From NCBI RefSeq assembly GCF_029952445.1, contig NZ_JAQPPK010000008.1, positions 62,001 to 126,000 of the forward strand: DNA of 64,000 nt. The letters are read 5' to 3'. How positions within the stretch are numbered: the stretch's first letter is position 1; the number at the start of each line of letters is the position of its first letter. The notes beneath the pieces were generated by a model, which did not search any database, was not told the DNA's origin, and saw only the letters and a list, made by a program, of their open reading frames with translations. Made by a program: the position numbers and the translations under genes. Positions 1 through 8,540 of this stretch are shown in pieces. Origin of the DNA: Paenarthrobacter nitroguajacolicus (GTDB lineage: Bacteria > Actinomycetota > Actinomycetes > Actinomycetales > Micrococcaceae).

Positions 1-235
1 AAGCGCCCATCAGGATGGTCAGGATGCCAGCGACGAAAGCCGTGGTGGCTGCGACCGCCGTGAAGCCCAGGGATGCTCCGCTGGAGTCGGCGCCCGACAG
101 GATCAGCGGGTTCAGCACAACGATGTAGCTCATGGCGAAGAATGTCGCGAAACCGCCACGGATTTCCCTTGAATAGGTGGAACCACGTTCGGAAATCTTG
201 AAGTAGCGGTCCACTGCAGAACCTTGTTTAAGCAT
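1..235 (-). CDS. NCS2-family (AzgA-type) purine permease, N-terminal fragment
   Basis: The reverse strand opens with ATG at 235 and runs off the left edge, giving about 78 residues. The N-terminus starts MLKQGSAVDRYFKISERGS and continues with EIRGGFATFFAMSYIVVLNP, typical of guanine/hypoxanthine permeases of the AzgA/PbuG type: a short cytoplasmic lead followed by the first membrane segment. A second hydrophobic segment begins before the edge. The family imports adenine, guanine or hypoxanthine with protons; which base this one prefers cannot be told from the fragment. It is divergent from the CopC-like gene at 351, leaving about 115 bp for both promoters. Confidence 0.85.
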   Translation of the reverse strand, partial: MLKQGSAVDRYFKISERGSTYSREIRGGFATFFAMSYIVVLNPLILSGADSSGASLGFTAVAATTAFVAGILTILMGA

Positions 236-350
236 GAAGGTCTCCGGGTTTCGGGGGGGAGTGTGCTCTCAAATCCTATGCCGTCCGGTTCAGGCGCGAC
301 GGACCATTCCCCTAGTCTGTAAGGAAGCCAACACTAGGAGAAACCGCCCC

Positions 351-986
351 ATGCGTACCATCCGCCCGCTTCTGGCCGCCGTCGTCGCAGCCCTTGCCTT
401 TGCGTCTGCCCTGCTGTTTTCCGCGGCACCGGCCTCCGCGCACGACGTCGCGGAGTCCACAGCGCCGGCGGACGGTGCCACCGTGGCTGAAGTACCGGCG
501 TCGGTCTCCATTACGTTCAACAACCGGCCCTTGGCCATCGGTTCGGGCGTCACTGTGACCTCCGGCGGCGAGAACTGGGCCGACGGGCCCGTCGAGATCA
601 TCGACAGCCAAGCCGTGCAGAAGCTGCGCACGGGCGCCCCGGCAGGGGAATACACGGTCACCTGGCGGGTAGTCAGCTCCGATTCGCACCCCATCGAGGG
701 CACCTTCAAGTTCACGGCCACAGCAGGAAGCACGACGGCGGGAAGCGGCCCGGCGGCTCCCTCACCTTCGGCGACATCGTCGACGTCGGCCACGGTGCCG
801 TCAGCGGGGACAGCACCTCCGGGAACGGGAACCAGCGCCCCTGCCGCGGACGCCTCCCAGCCATTCCCGTGGAGCATTGTCGTGATAGCGGTTGTGGCTG
901 TTGCCCTCGTGATCTTCCTGGCTGTGACAGCCCGCAGGAAACTCGCCGCATCTGATGAGGAAAATACCCGGGATTCCGCAGAATAG
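351..986 (+). CDS. CopC-domain copper-binding protein, secreted and membrane anchored
   Basis: The ATG at 351 is chosen over an in-frame ATG at 234 because it follows an AGGAG at 336-340 and begins directly with a signal peptide. Cleavage after ASA at residue 30 would leave His31 as the mature N-terminus, the first Cu(II) ligand in CopC proteins; Asp111 and His113 in SSDSHPIEG match the other conserved ligands. The Ig-like CopC domain is followed by a Ser/Thr/Pro linker (about 140-170), one membrane helix (about 174-194) and a short charged tail. It probably binds copper at the outer face of the membrane. No CopD partner is adjacent, so import versus sequestration is open. Confidence 0.85.
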   Translation: MRTIRPLLAAVVAALAFASALLFSAAPASAHDVAESTAPADGATVAEVPASVSITFNNRPLAIGSGVTVTSGGENWADGPVEIIDSQAVQKLRTGAPAGEYTVTWRVVSSDSHPIEGTFKFTATAGSTTAGSGPAAPSPSATSSTSATVPSAGTAPPGTGTSAPAADASQPFPWSIVVIAVVAVALVIFLAVTARRKLAASDEENTRDSAE

Positions 987-1141
987 CGCGCTTTTCTACG
1001 TAGCTGCGAATATCTCGTTTGGGTTACTGCGACACGCCAAAGCTGCAGTTCTCGTTACTTAAATGTGACTTCGGCGGGATCATCGCGTACGGTAGTACCT
1101 GTGCCTGTTCCACGTAGCGGGCACTTCCGGCCTGATTGCCT

Positions 1142-1324
1142 AGCTCTGCCGCAGTCCGGAATCCGTTCGCAGACAAACCTACGGCAGAGACGGGGAACCC
1201 ATTTTGGGCCGCTTTCGAGCGTGCCTTGGGGTGAAGTCACGAAGCTTCCGCTGAACAGCGGGAGATAGTGGCCGGGTGACTCCCATCCGAATCCGACAGC
1301 TAACCTCGCAGGCATCGGGAGAGG
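1142..1324 (+). promoter_or_regulatory. ydaO/yuaA-type c-di-AMP riboswitch
   Basis: The leader of the NlpC/P60 gene carries hallmark conserved blocks of the ydaO riboswitch: CGGGGAACCCA near 1190-1201, GGGGTGAA near 1228-1235, CCATCCGAATCCGACAGC near 1283-1300, and GCTAACCTCGCAGGC followed by GGGAGAGG near 1299-1324. A 5' stem can form between TCTGCCG (about 1145) and CGGCAGA (about 1181). In actinobacteria this riboswitch class often sits before cell-wall hydrolase genes and turns them off when c-di-AMP is high. The conserved 3' end overlaps the Shine-Dalgarno sequence, suggesting control of translation or of early termination. Confidence 0.88.
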
Positions 1325-1331
1325 CTCTTTC

Positions 1332-2117
1332 ATGTCTTCACGCATTCTTCGCGGCCGTCGTAAGGCGGACAGCGTACGTCCTAATCCGTTCATCTCCATC
1401 TCCAAGGCAGTTGCCAGCAACGCTTCCGGCGCTGGCCGCCAGGCAGCCGTTATCGCAGCAGCTTCGGGCCTCGTCCTGACCGGCTCCGTCGCTGCCCACG
1501 CAGCTGAGGCTCCTGTACAGCGCGACTCCAGCCCCGCCACGGTGGCCGAGACCGCATCCGAGGCTCCCACCAAGGTTGTTACCGCCCTCGCGACGGCCAC
1601 CATCAACTTCGAGCGTCCCGCTGTTGCTTCCGTTGCAGCTCCGGTCATCGAAAAGCCGGCCCCTGTCGTTGAAGCCCCCGTGGCTGAGACTGCGGCCGTC
1701 ACCGCCGCATCGGCTCCTGTCACCGCCCAGGCTGCAGTTGCTGCTCCGGCCGCTGTTGCTCCTGCTGCCGCTCCGGTAGCTGCTGCTCCCGCTGCCGGTG
1801 GCGTCAACGCTGCCATGGTTGCATCGGCTTACGCCCAGATCGGCATTATGCAGGACTGCACCGCCATGGTCGAGCGGGCCCTCGGTTCCGCCGGCATCCC
1901 GGTAGGCGACCTCGCCCCCATGCAGTTCATGAACTACGGCAAGGTTGTCAGCGACCCCCAGCCCGGCGACATGATCGTCCAGTCCGGCCACGTTGCCATC
2001 TACATCGGCAACGGCCAGGCCATCAGCGGTGGCATCAACGGCAACCAGACGGGCATCCACCCGATCAGCTGGTTGACCGCAACGGGTCCCATCACGTACG
2101 TACGCGCTGGCGCATAA
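1332..2117 (+). CDS. NlpC/P60-family secreted peptidoglycan hydrolase
   Basis: This 261-residue protein has a basic N-terminus, a hydrophobic signal region (about 38-58, ending AAHAAEA), a long Ala/Pro/Val-rich low-complexity stretch (about 60-155) that probably spans the wall, and a C-terminal NlpC/P60 domain. The catalytic Cys is Cys176 in QDCTAMVERAL and the catalytic His is His220 in SGHVAIYIGNG; His243 in GIHPISW fits the third polar residue. Such enzymes cut D-Glu to diamino-acid bonds in stem peptides. The ATG follows GGGAGAGG, which lies in the 3' end of the c-di-AMP riboswitch, tying its expression to wall and osmotic status. No LysM or SH3 binding domain is visible. Confidence 0.88.
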   Translation: MSSRILRGRRKADSVRPNPFISISKAVASNASGAGRQAAVIAAASGLVLTGSVAAHAAEAPVQRDSSPATVAETASEAPTKVVTALATATINFERPAVASVAAPVIEKPAPVVEAPVAETAAVTAASAPVTAQAAVAAPAAVAPAAAPVAAAPAAGGVNAAMVASAYAQIGIMQDCTAMVERALGSAGIPVGDLAPMQFMNYGKVVSDPQPGDMIVQSGHVAIYIGNGQAISGGINGNQTGIHPISWLTATGPITYVRAGA

Positions 2118-2133
2118 GCCTCAAGCTTCAACG

Positions 2134-2190
2134 CAAAGGCCGGTGTCTTTCGAAGAGAAGATTCTTCGAAAGACACCGGCCTTTGGGCTT
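2134..2190. terminator. Strong bidirectional Rho-independent terminator
   Basis: A perfect 23-bp inverted repeat (arms 2134-2156 and 2163-2185) encloses a 6-nt loop. The stem ends in AAA/TTT, so it can act in both directions, and it lies between the convergent NlpC/P60 gene and the flavoprotein gene. Confidence 0.9.
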
Positions 2191-2202
2191 TAAGTTCCGA
2201 TG

Positions 2203-2880
2203 CTAGGCGATGGCGATACCTGGGCCGCCAGGCAGCGCCACCTTGGAGGAGATTGCCTGGCCCACGGCCTTGGCCTGCCGCAGGACTTCCTTGGGGCTTG
2301 GGGTGATGAGCTCGCCCACGCCCACCAGGTGCATTCCAACCGCGCGCATCGCGGAGGCCAGGTTCTGCCCCACCGCTATTCCAAGTTCGGCCAGCATTCG
2401 GCGCAACTGGCTTTGAGCGCAGCGTGTCACCACAATATGGTCAGCCAAAAGGATCCCGTTGGCGGTGTGGACTGCCCACTGGCGGGGAGTGGATTCAAGG
2501 GGGCCCGCGGCGTGCCCGTTCCGGGTCATGCTCGCAGCCAGCCCGTAGCCGATGTGCTGGGAAGCGTCCGCGCCCAGGAAGTCCAAACGCACGGCCCTGG
2601 TGGTGTTGCGGACGTCCAAGTGGTGGCTGGCCGCGTAATTGCGTAAATGGCGGAGGATCTCGTTGCGTTCCTGCATGGAGGCGGGATCGGTGACCTCACA
2701 GCGTTGAAGCATGCCTGTATGTACGGCAGGGCCGGAGGCCGACAGTGCGCCGAAGCCATCCACCACTATGGAGCCCACCCCGTAACGGCTGAGTTCACTT
2801 GCAACTGCCAAGCCGGACAGGCCGGCTCCGATGACCACGGTAGTAGTGCGTTCCGTGCCGGAATCAGGCGCGTGTGACAC
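2203..2880 (-). CDS. FAD/NAD(P)-binding Rossmann-fold protein, short
   Basis: The start is GTG at 2880, chosen because AGGAGG lies 9 nt upstream; a longer frame to 2997 has no such site. The 225-residue product opens with VVIGAGLSGLAV, a dinucleotide-binding motif (Gly18, Gly20, Gly23) as in flavin monooxygenases and FAD oxidoreductases. The family usually has 350 to 500 residues, so this copy has the N-terminal nucleotide-binding part but not a full substrate domain. The tail contains ITPSPKEVLRQAKAVGQ. It may be a reduced member or a remnant; the substrate is unknown. Confidence 0.6.
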   Translation of the reverse strand: MSHAPDSGTERTTTVVIGAGLSGLAVASELSRYGVGSIVVDGFGALSASGPAVHTGMLQRCEVTDPASMQERNEILRHLRNYAASHHLDVRNTTRAVRLDFLGADASQHIGYGLAASMTRNGHAAGPLESTPRQWAVHTANGILLADHIVVTRCAQSQLRRMLAELGIAVGQNLASAMRAVGMHLVGVGELITPSPKEVLRQAKAVGQAISSKVALPGGPGIAIA

Positions 2881-3297
2881 TGCTTGGTTCCTCCTTGACG
2901 TGTGTGCCTTGCGGCATCGCGTGGGATCGCGTCCGAGTTCCCCAAGCGGCCGCAAATAAATGGCCGGAGTGTGCTGTAGGACACGTTCACCGGCCATTCG
3001 GTGCCTCGAACACTACCGAACTTTTTCGCCCATGGATAGCCTCTCGTGGCAGCGTGTTCCGGGTGTTCATCGGAAGCACGAAATCGCGCTCCAGGAACCG
3101 AGCTCCGACTGTTATACACATAGCGCCAACCTGCCTTGATTCGGTCCTGCCGACCGAGAATAGTGGGCATTGGACGGAGAAATTCCTGATTTCTCCGGCC
3201 CTGGCCATTGACAATGGAGCCATCAGGGAATCCGATGCGGAAAACCTCTGGCAGAATGGCCGGAACATCAAGCAGTAGGTGGAGAGGCGGGCCCCAA
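2881..3297. other. Divergent intergenic region with one hairpin
   Basis: This 417-bp stretch separates the flavoprotein from the universal stress protein and should hold both promoters. The clearest structure is a hairpin at 2959-2998, with arms AATGGCCGG and CCGGCCATT and an inner GTGT/ACAC pairing, but no T-tract. I see no convincing DosR-type box or small gene. Confidence 0.5.
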
Positions 3298-4335
3298 ATG
3301 GACCAGCACGGCAGACACAGTGAAGAGCCACAGGACGGCGAAGGCGTGACGGTGGCACCGGGCGGCATCGTCGTTGGAGTGGACGGTTCGGAACACGGGC
3401 AGTGCGCCTTGGTGTGGGCCGCGCGTGAAGCAGAACGCAGGCAGCTTCCCCTGCACATCGTCACGGCGTACTCGGTTCCCATTTTCGCCGCCTCCGGACT
3501 GGACGGCGGCTACGCCACCGTTGACGATTCGGTCATTCGCGAGGGCGCGGAAGCCATTGTCAGGCAGGCTCTGGACAAGGTCTCAAGGTATTCCATCGAC
3601 GTCGATGCGTCAGTTGAAAACGGCGACGCAGCCGGTGTGCTGTTGGATCTTTCGGCAGAGGCAGCGCTCCTGGTTTTCGGCAGCCGCGGCCGTGGTGGTT
3701 TCGTCGGACGGTTGCTTGGATCGGTCAGCAGCGCCCTGCCTGCGCACGCCAAGTGCCCCACAGTTACTGTTCCGCTGTATTGCGCCGACCGTCTGGGCGA
3801 AAATACCGAGGACCGCCACATCAAGGCGGAGCACGCCAAATCCGGTCCCCGCACAGTGGAAAATGTGGTCGCAGTGGGCGTCGATGGCTCCGAGCAGGCA
3901 CGCGTCGCCGTGCTCGAGGCAGCTGAGCAGGCCCAGCGAATGGGGGCCACGCTACGGGTTATTTGCGCTGTCCCGCAGTACAGCGGCTCGTTGGCCTGGG
4001 TACCGGCTCCATTGGACCGGGACGCCCTGTTTGCCGATATCAAAGTCCAGCTCGAAGCAGGGGTCGCTTGGTTGAAGAGCCACTTCCCGCAATTGACCAT
4101 CGAGACGGACCTCCGGGACGGTTCACCTGTCGACGTACTGGTGGAAACAAGCCGCAGCGTGGAATTGGTGGTTCTGGGCACGCGTGGCCGCGGCGGATTT
4201 GCGGGCATGCTTCTGGGCTCCACCTCCGACGGTGTCCTGCACCATGCCAAGGGACCGGTATTGGTGGTTCCTGACCGTGAGGATCCCCGGCTGGCGGACC
4301 GCGATAAGTTTGGGCCGATGCTCGGCGCGGCTTAG
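3298..4335 (+). CDS. Tandem-domain universal stress protein (UspA family)
   Basis: The ATG at 3298 (MDQHGRHSEEP) follows GGTGGAGAGG and avoids an atypical 30-residue extension. The 345-residue product has two UspA domains. Each ends with the nucleotide-binding signature G-x2-G-x9-G-S/T: GSRGRGGFVGRLLGSVS in the first and GTRGRGGFAGMLLGSTS in the second, so both should bind ATP. Each starts with the usual GVDGSE strand. Two-domain USPs are common in actinobacteria under hypoxia, starvation or redox stress. The PEP-synthase-like gene starts 14 bp downstream, so the two are probably co-transcribed and share the stress response. Confidence 0.9.
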   Translation: MDQHGRHSEEPQDGEGVTVAPGGIVVGVDGSEHGQCALVWAAREAERRQLPLHIVTAYSVPIFAASGLDGGYATVDDSVIREGAEAIVRQALDKVSRYSIDVDASVENGDAAGVLLDLSAEAALLVFGSRGRGGFVGRLLGSVSSALPAHAKCPTVTVPLYCADRLGENTEDRHIKAEHAKSGPRTVENVVAVGVDGSEQARVAVLEAAEQAQRMGATLRVICAVPQYSGSLAWVPAPLDRDALFADIKVQLEAGVAWLKSHFPQLTIETDLRDGSPVDVLVETSRSVELVVLGTRGRGGFAGMLLGSTSDGVLHHAKGPVLVVPDREDPRLADRDKFGPMLGAA

Positions 4336-4349
4336 GAAACGGGCTTCCG

Positions 4350-7061
4350 GTGTTCACGCTGGACCTTACGGACATCCGTGGGACCATGCTTCCCCAGGTG
4401 GGTGGGAAAGCCGCGAACCTGGGCGAGTTGGCCAGCGCCGGCTTGCCCGTGCCAGCGGGCTTTTGCCTGACCACGGATGCCTACCGGCGCGCACTGTCCA
4501 CCAGTGGCCTGGACGAGGTCTGCTCGGCCTTGGAGTCGACCAGCACAGTGGACCTTCCGCAGCTGAACCAGCTCGCCGGGCAGGCCCGCTCCCTGGTGCT
4601 CGACGTCGGTGTCCCTGCGGAGATCGCTGAAGCGGTGCGGTCCGCCTATGCGGCGTTGGGGCATGAGGTCCCGGTTGCAGTCAGATCCTCCGCAACAGCC
4701 GAAGACCTGCCGTTCGCCAGCTTCGCCGGTCAACAGGACACTTTCCTGAACATCGTGGGCGTGGACTCGGTATTGGACGCTGTGAGCCGCTGCTGGGCTT
4801 CGCTGTGGACTGACCGTGCCGTGACCTACCGGGCCACCAACGGCATTGACCACGCTTCTGCGGCCCTGGCTGTCGTCGTCCAAGAGATGGTGGATTCCAC
4901 CGTTGCAGGTGTCATGTTCACAGCCAATCCCGTAACGGGCAAAAGATCCGAGTCGGTGATCGATGCGAGCCCCGGTCTGGGGGAGGCCGTGGTGTCGGGC
5001 GCCGTGAATCCGGACCAGTACATCGTGGACACGGTCAGTGGTTCCATTCTGAAACGTGCGGTAGGCGACCGGCAGGTGGAGATCCGGTCCATGCCGGGAG
5101 GTGGCACGCAACGGGTGGAACGAACCCGCCAGGAAGCCCGCCAGGAAGCAGCTATTCAACCCTGCCTCAGTGACCTGCAGATCAGGGATCTTGCCGGGCT
5201 GGGCCAAGTGGTGGAAAAACACTATGGGGCTCCCCAGGACACGGAATGGGCCCTGGATGCCGACGGAAAACTATGGCTGACCCAGGCCCGGCCCATCACC
5301 ACCCTTTACCCGCAAACCACGCGCAGGCCTCCGGCGCCCGAAGTCCATGCCTTCTTGAACTTCAGCCTCGCCCAAGGCCTCACCAGGCCGCTGACGCCCA
5401 TGGGCCTGGCCGGCATCCGCCTCATAGCTTCGTGTGTTGCCAAAACCGCAGGTTTCGCTGTCCCGGATCCCAGATCGGGGCCGTCGCCCTATTACGAGGC
5501 CGGCCAGCGTATTTTCTTCGATCTGACGTCTGCGCTGCGGAGTCGGGTGGGCCGGAAAATTGTGCCCCGGGTATTCGATGTCATGGAAGCCCGGTCAGCC
5601 ATGTTGATGCGGGGCTTGTTCGGTGACCCCCGTTTTTCGGTGACCAGCAGGACACCGCTGAAGCTCATCCGCCACGTTGCCCCCGTGGCCGCCAAATACC
5701 GCGTTCCGGAAACGCTGTTCCTGGGCTTGTTCCGCCCGGAAGCTGCCATGGACCGTGTGGAGCGACTCAATTCGGATCTCCGGAAAACCATCACAGTCCC
5801 AGCCCAGGCCACCGCCCATCAGCGGGTAGCCCATGTCCAAAGAATCCTTGGCGCGGAAGTCTTTGCCACAGTGCCCCAGGTGTTGCCCCTTCCGGTCCTG
5901 GGCTTTGCTCTGCTGGCGCTTGTGGGGCGGATTCTTGGTGAACAAGCCTCGTACGACGAACTTCAGGCCGTGATACGTGGACTGCCGAACAACGTCACCA
6001 CGGAGATGGATCTGGCCCTATGGCAGCTCGCTTCGGAGATCCGGGAAGATCCCGACGCCGCTGCCTCCATGGCGGGTAAAACGGCGGAAACGCTGGTGGA
6101 ACAGTATCGGGACGCCACACTGCCGGTGGTGGCCCAAGCAGGCCTGGATAGGTTCCTGCGTACCTTCGGGCTTCGCGCCGTTGCGGAGATCGATCTCGGC
6201 ATGCCCCGATGGGTAGATAATCCCACCCACATCCTGGGCGTTCTCGCCAACTATCTGAGGCTCCAGCCAGGTTCCGGGGACCCCCACCAGCAGTTCCGGA
6301 AGGCAGCCGGGGAAGCCGACAAGCAAGTGGCCAGGTTCGTGGCCCGTGCCAGATCCATCAGCCCGCTCCATGCGCTGGTGGTGCGCGCAGCGTTGGACCG
6401 GACGCGAAGATTCGCAGGCTTGCGGGAGTTGCCCAAGTACAACCTCATTCTGGGAATCGCCGCGGCCCGGGAACAGCTGCTCCTGGTGGGGCAGGAACTT
6501 GCAGCATCGCAACGGATCGAGCAGCCGGAGGACGTTTTCTTCCTGGACCTGGACGCCGTTGAAAATGCCTTGGCGGGCGAGGACCGGCGTGGTGCAGTTG
6601 CCGGGCACCGGGCGGCCTACGAACAAGAACTCCGGCGCAGGCACATTCCCCGGTTGCTGTTGTCCGACGGCACGGAGCCTGAGGCCGCAGCGGGGGCCAA
6701 CGTTCAACAGCGCCCGGGCACCCTGTCCGGCAGTCCGGCGTCGGCAGGGCTGGTAACCGCACCTGCACGGGTCATCATGGACCCGGTCGGGGCGCATTTG
6801 GAGCCAGGCGAGATTCTCGTGGCTCCGTCCACGGACCCGGGTTGGACCCCGCTGTTCCTCACCGCCGGCGGCTTGGTCATGGAGATGGGCGGCCCGAATT
6901 CGCATGGCGCTGTGGTGGCACGTGAGTACGGAATCCCGGCTGTGGTGGGAGTTCCGGACGCAACAATCCGGCTAAGCACTGGCCAGCTCATCACCGTCGA
7001 CGGCGGGGCCGGAACGGTCGGCACGGAAGACCCGGAAGGCGCAGAAAACAGCACCGTCTAA
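4350..7061 (+). CDS. PEP synthase / rifampin phosphotransferase-like dikinase
   Basis: The start is GTG at 4350, 14 bp after the stress-protein stop. The 903-residue product has an N-terminal ATP-grasp domain (GGKAANLGELASAGLPVPAG near 18-37; VAVRSSATAEDLPFASFAG near 110-128), a large middle region with little similarity to classical PEP synthase, and a C-terminal swivelling domain with the phospho-carrier His852 in GGPNSHGAVVAREYGIPAV. There is no C-terminal TIM-barrel PEP/pyruvate domain after the His domain. The order ATP-grasp, variable domain, His domain is that of rifampin phosphotransferases and related PpsA-like proteins, so the acceptor may not be pyruvate. The true substrate is unknown. 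Confidence 0.75.
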   Translation: MFTLDLTDIRGTMLPQVGGKAANLGELASAGLPVPAGFCLTTDAYRRALSTSGLDEVCSALESTSTVDLPQLNQLAGQARSLVLDVGVPAEIAEAVRSAYAALGHEVPVAVRSSATAEDLPFASFAGQQDTFLNIVGVDSVLDAVSRCWASLWTDRAVTYRATNGIDHASAALAVVVQEMVDSTVAGVMFTANPVTGKRSESVIDASPGLGEAVVSGAVNPDQYIVDTVSGSILKRAVGDRQVEIRSMPGGGTQRVERTRQEARQEAAIQPCLSDLQIRDLAGLGQVVEKHYGAPQDTEWALDADGKLWLTQARPITTLYPQTTRRPPAPEVHAFLNFSLAQGLTRPLTPMGLAGIRLIASCVAKTAGFAVPDPRSGPSPYYEAGQRIFFDLTSALRSRVGRKIVPRVFDVMEARSAMLMRGLFGDPRFSVTSRTPLKLIRHVAPVAAKYRVPETLFLGLFRPEAAMDRVERLNSDLRKTITVPAQATAHQRVAHVQRILGAEVFATVPQVLPLPVLGFALLALVGRILGEQASYDELQAVIRGLPNNVTTEMDLALWQLASEIREDPDAAASMAGKTAETLVEQYRDATLPVVAQAGLDRFLRTFGLRAVAEIDLGMPRWVDNPTHILGVLANYLRLQPGSGDPHQQFRKAAGEADKQVARFVARARSISPLHALVVRAALDRTRRFAGLRELPKYNLILGIAAAREQLLLVGQELAASQRIEQPEDVFFLDLDAVENALAGEDRRGAVAGHRAAYEQELRRRHIPRLLLSDGTEPEAAAGANVQQRPGTLSGSPASAGLVTAPARVIMDPVGAHLEPGEILVAPSTDPGWTPLFLTAGGLVMEMGGPNSHGAVVAREYGIPAVVGVPDATIRLSTGQLITVDGGAGTVGTEDPEGAENSTV

Positions 7062-7978
7062 GCGTGCTGGTGCGATTCGTGCTCGGAATGGCTGACGGGC
7101 TCCAACTGGAACGTGCAGTGTTCGGTGTCAAAATGCCGGCCGAGGCAGGATCCCAACTGGTCCAGGATGCTGTCTGCTCCAGTGGCGTTAAGGACGTCGT
7201 CTTCCACCACCACGTGCGCTGAGAACACGGGAACCCCTGAAGTGATGGTCCAGATGTGGATATCGTGCGCCTCCACCACGCCGTCAACGGCCATGATGTG
7301 TTCGCGGATCATGTTCACATCCACGCCCTTTGGCGTGGCTTCAAGGAGTACATCCACGACGTCGCGGAGCAGATGCCAGGCACGGGGAATGATCATCAGG
7401 GCTATGAGCACCGAGGCGATGGGGTCGGCCGCCGAGAATCCGGTGGTCATGATGACGATCGCTGCCACGATGACGGCGATGGAACCCAGGAGATCGCCCA
7501 GGACCTCCAGGTAGGCGCCCCGCACGTTGAGGCTTTCCTTTTGGGCTCCTTGCAGGATCAGCAGTGAGACCAGGTTGGCAACAGCGCCCAGAATGGCGGC
7601 CCACAGCATTACGTCAGTATGGATCTCGGTGGTTTCACCAAACCGCCTGATCGCTTCGATCATGATCACCACCGCGATCACGATGAGGATCAGGGCGTTG
7701 GCCAATGCCGCGAGGACCTCGGCGCGCTGGTAGCCGTAGGTCCGCTGATCACTGGCCGGTCGGGTGGCGATCCATGCGGCCATCAGCGCAATGAAGACGC
7801 CTGCGGCGTCGGAAAGCATGTGTCCGGCATCGGCCAGCAGTGCCAGCGAACCGGAGACGACGGCGCCAATCACCTGGATGCCCACCACGCCCAGCGTGAT
7901 GCACAAGACGGCGATCAGCCGTTTTCGGTGCTTGCCGGTTGCAGTGACGCCGTGCGAGTGGTTGTGATCATGCCCCAT
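7058..7978 (-). CDS. Cation diffusion facilitator (CzcD/ZitB-like) metal exporter
   Basis: I take the start at 7978 (MGHDHNHSHG), the usual His-rich N-terminus; an upstream ATG at 8008 would overlap the metallopeptidase by 20 nt. The 306-residue product has six predicted membrane helices. TM2 carries DAGHMLSDAAG with the HxxxD metal site; TM5 carries EVLGDLLGS, with Glu where most zinc exporters have His. The C-terminal cytoplasmic domain (HDIHIWTITSGVPVFSAH) is the dimerising metal-sensing domain and the tail is again His-rich. It should export Zn or a related divalent ion using protons. The 3' end overlaps the convergent PEP-synthase-like gene by 4 nt. Confidence 0.88.
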   Translation of the reverse strand: MGHDHNHSHGVTATGKHRKRLIAVLCITLGVVGIQVIGAVVSGSLALLADAGHMLSDAAGVFIALMAAWIATRPASDQRTYGYQRAEVLAALANALILIVIAVVIMIEAIRRFGETTEIHTDVMLWAAILGAVANLVSLLILQGAQKESLNVRGAYLEVLGDLLGSIAVIVAAIVIMTTGFSAADPIASVLIALMIIPRAWHLLRDVVDVLLEATPKGVDVNMIREHIMAVDGVVEAHDIHIWTITSGVPVFSAHVVVEDDVLNATGADSILDQLGSCLGRHFDTEHCTFQLEPVSHSEHESHQHA

Positions 7979-7988
7979 GGTTATAAGG

Positions 7989-8450
7989 CTAGCCCCAGCC
8001 GAGCTCATGCAGGCGGTCGTCGTCTATCCCGAAGTGGTGCGCGATCTCGTGGACCACGGTGATGGCAACCTCGTCGATGACTTCCTGCCGGCTACCGCAG
8101 ATATTCAAAATGGGCTGGCGGAAAATGGTGATCCGGTCCGGTAGGGAGCCGGCGTCCCACCACGAATCCCGTTCGGTCAGCGGCACGCCCTCGTACAGCC
8201 CCAACAACACGGTGTCCGGGTTCTCGCCCGGCTGCGGCGTGTAATCGTCCTCAATGAAGATTGCCACATTGTCCATGGCACGGGCGGCTTTGGCTGGAAT
8301 CAGTTGCAGGGCATCGCTGACGGCTTCCTCAAAATCCTCCGGCGACATCTCGAACGGAGGGAGGTGCGCGCCGCTTCGGTTCGGCAACGGCGAAAACGGC
8401 CGCTCGCCGTCGGGAACTATGGGAAGTCCGGGAGGAAGATTCGCGGGCAT
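7989..8450 (-). CDS. Small zinc metallopeptidase (minimal zincin, Zincin_1 family)
   Basis: This 153-residue protein carries HEIAHHFGIDDDRLHELGW at its C-terminus, an HExxH site followed by Asp as in the minimal gluzincin-like MpmA/DUF1025 family. The N-terminus is Pro-rich. Such proteins are widespread in actinobacteria; their substrates are unknown. The gene ends 10 bp upstream of the CDF exporter start and probably shares its transcript. The context does not otherwise indicate its role. Confidence 0.8.
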   Translation of the reverse strand: MPANLPPGLPIVPDGERPFSPLPNRSGAHLPPFEMSPEDFEEAVSDALQLIPAKAARAMDNVAIFIEDDYTPQPGENPDTVLLGLYEGVPLTERDSWWDAGSLPDRITIFRQPILNICGSRQEVIDEVAITVVHEIAHHFGIDDDRLHELGWG

Positions 8451-8540
8451 GACTCGACTTTAGTCTCCCGTGGCAGTAATGGCGCCCCGTGTGATGAGGG
8501 ATACTGAACTCAGTCCCTTTCCGATAGACACAGGAACCGC

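Noticed and set aside
2874-3278. A 134-codon open frame on the + strand before the stress-protein gene
   Set aside because: It lies in the divergent promoter region, has no ribosome site of note and no recognisable pattern.
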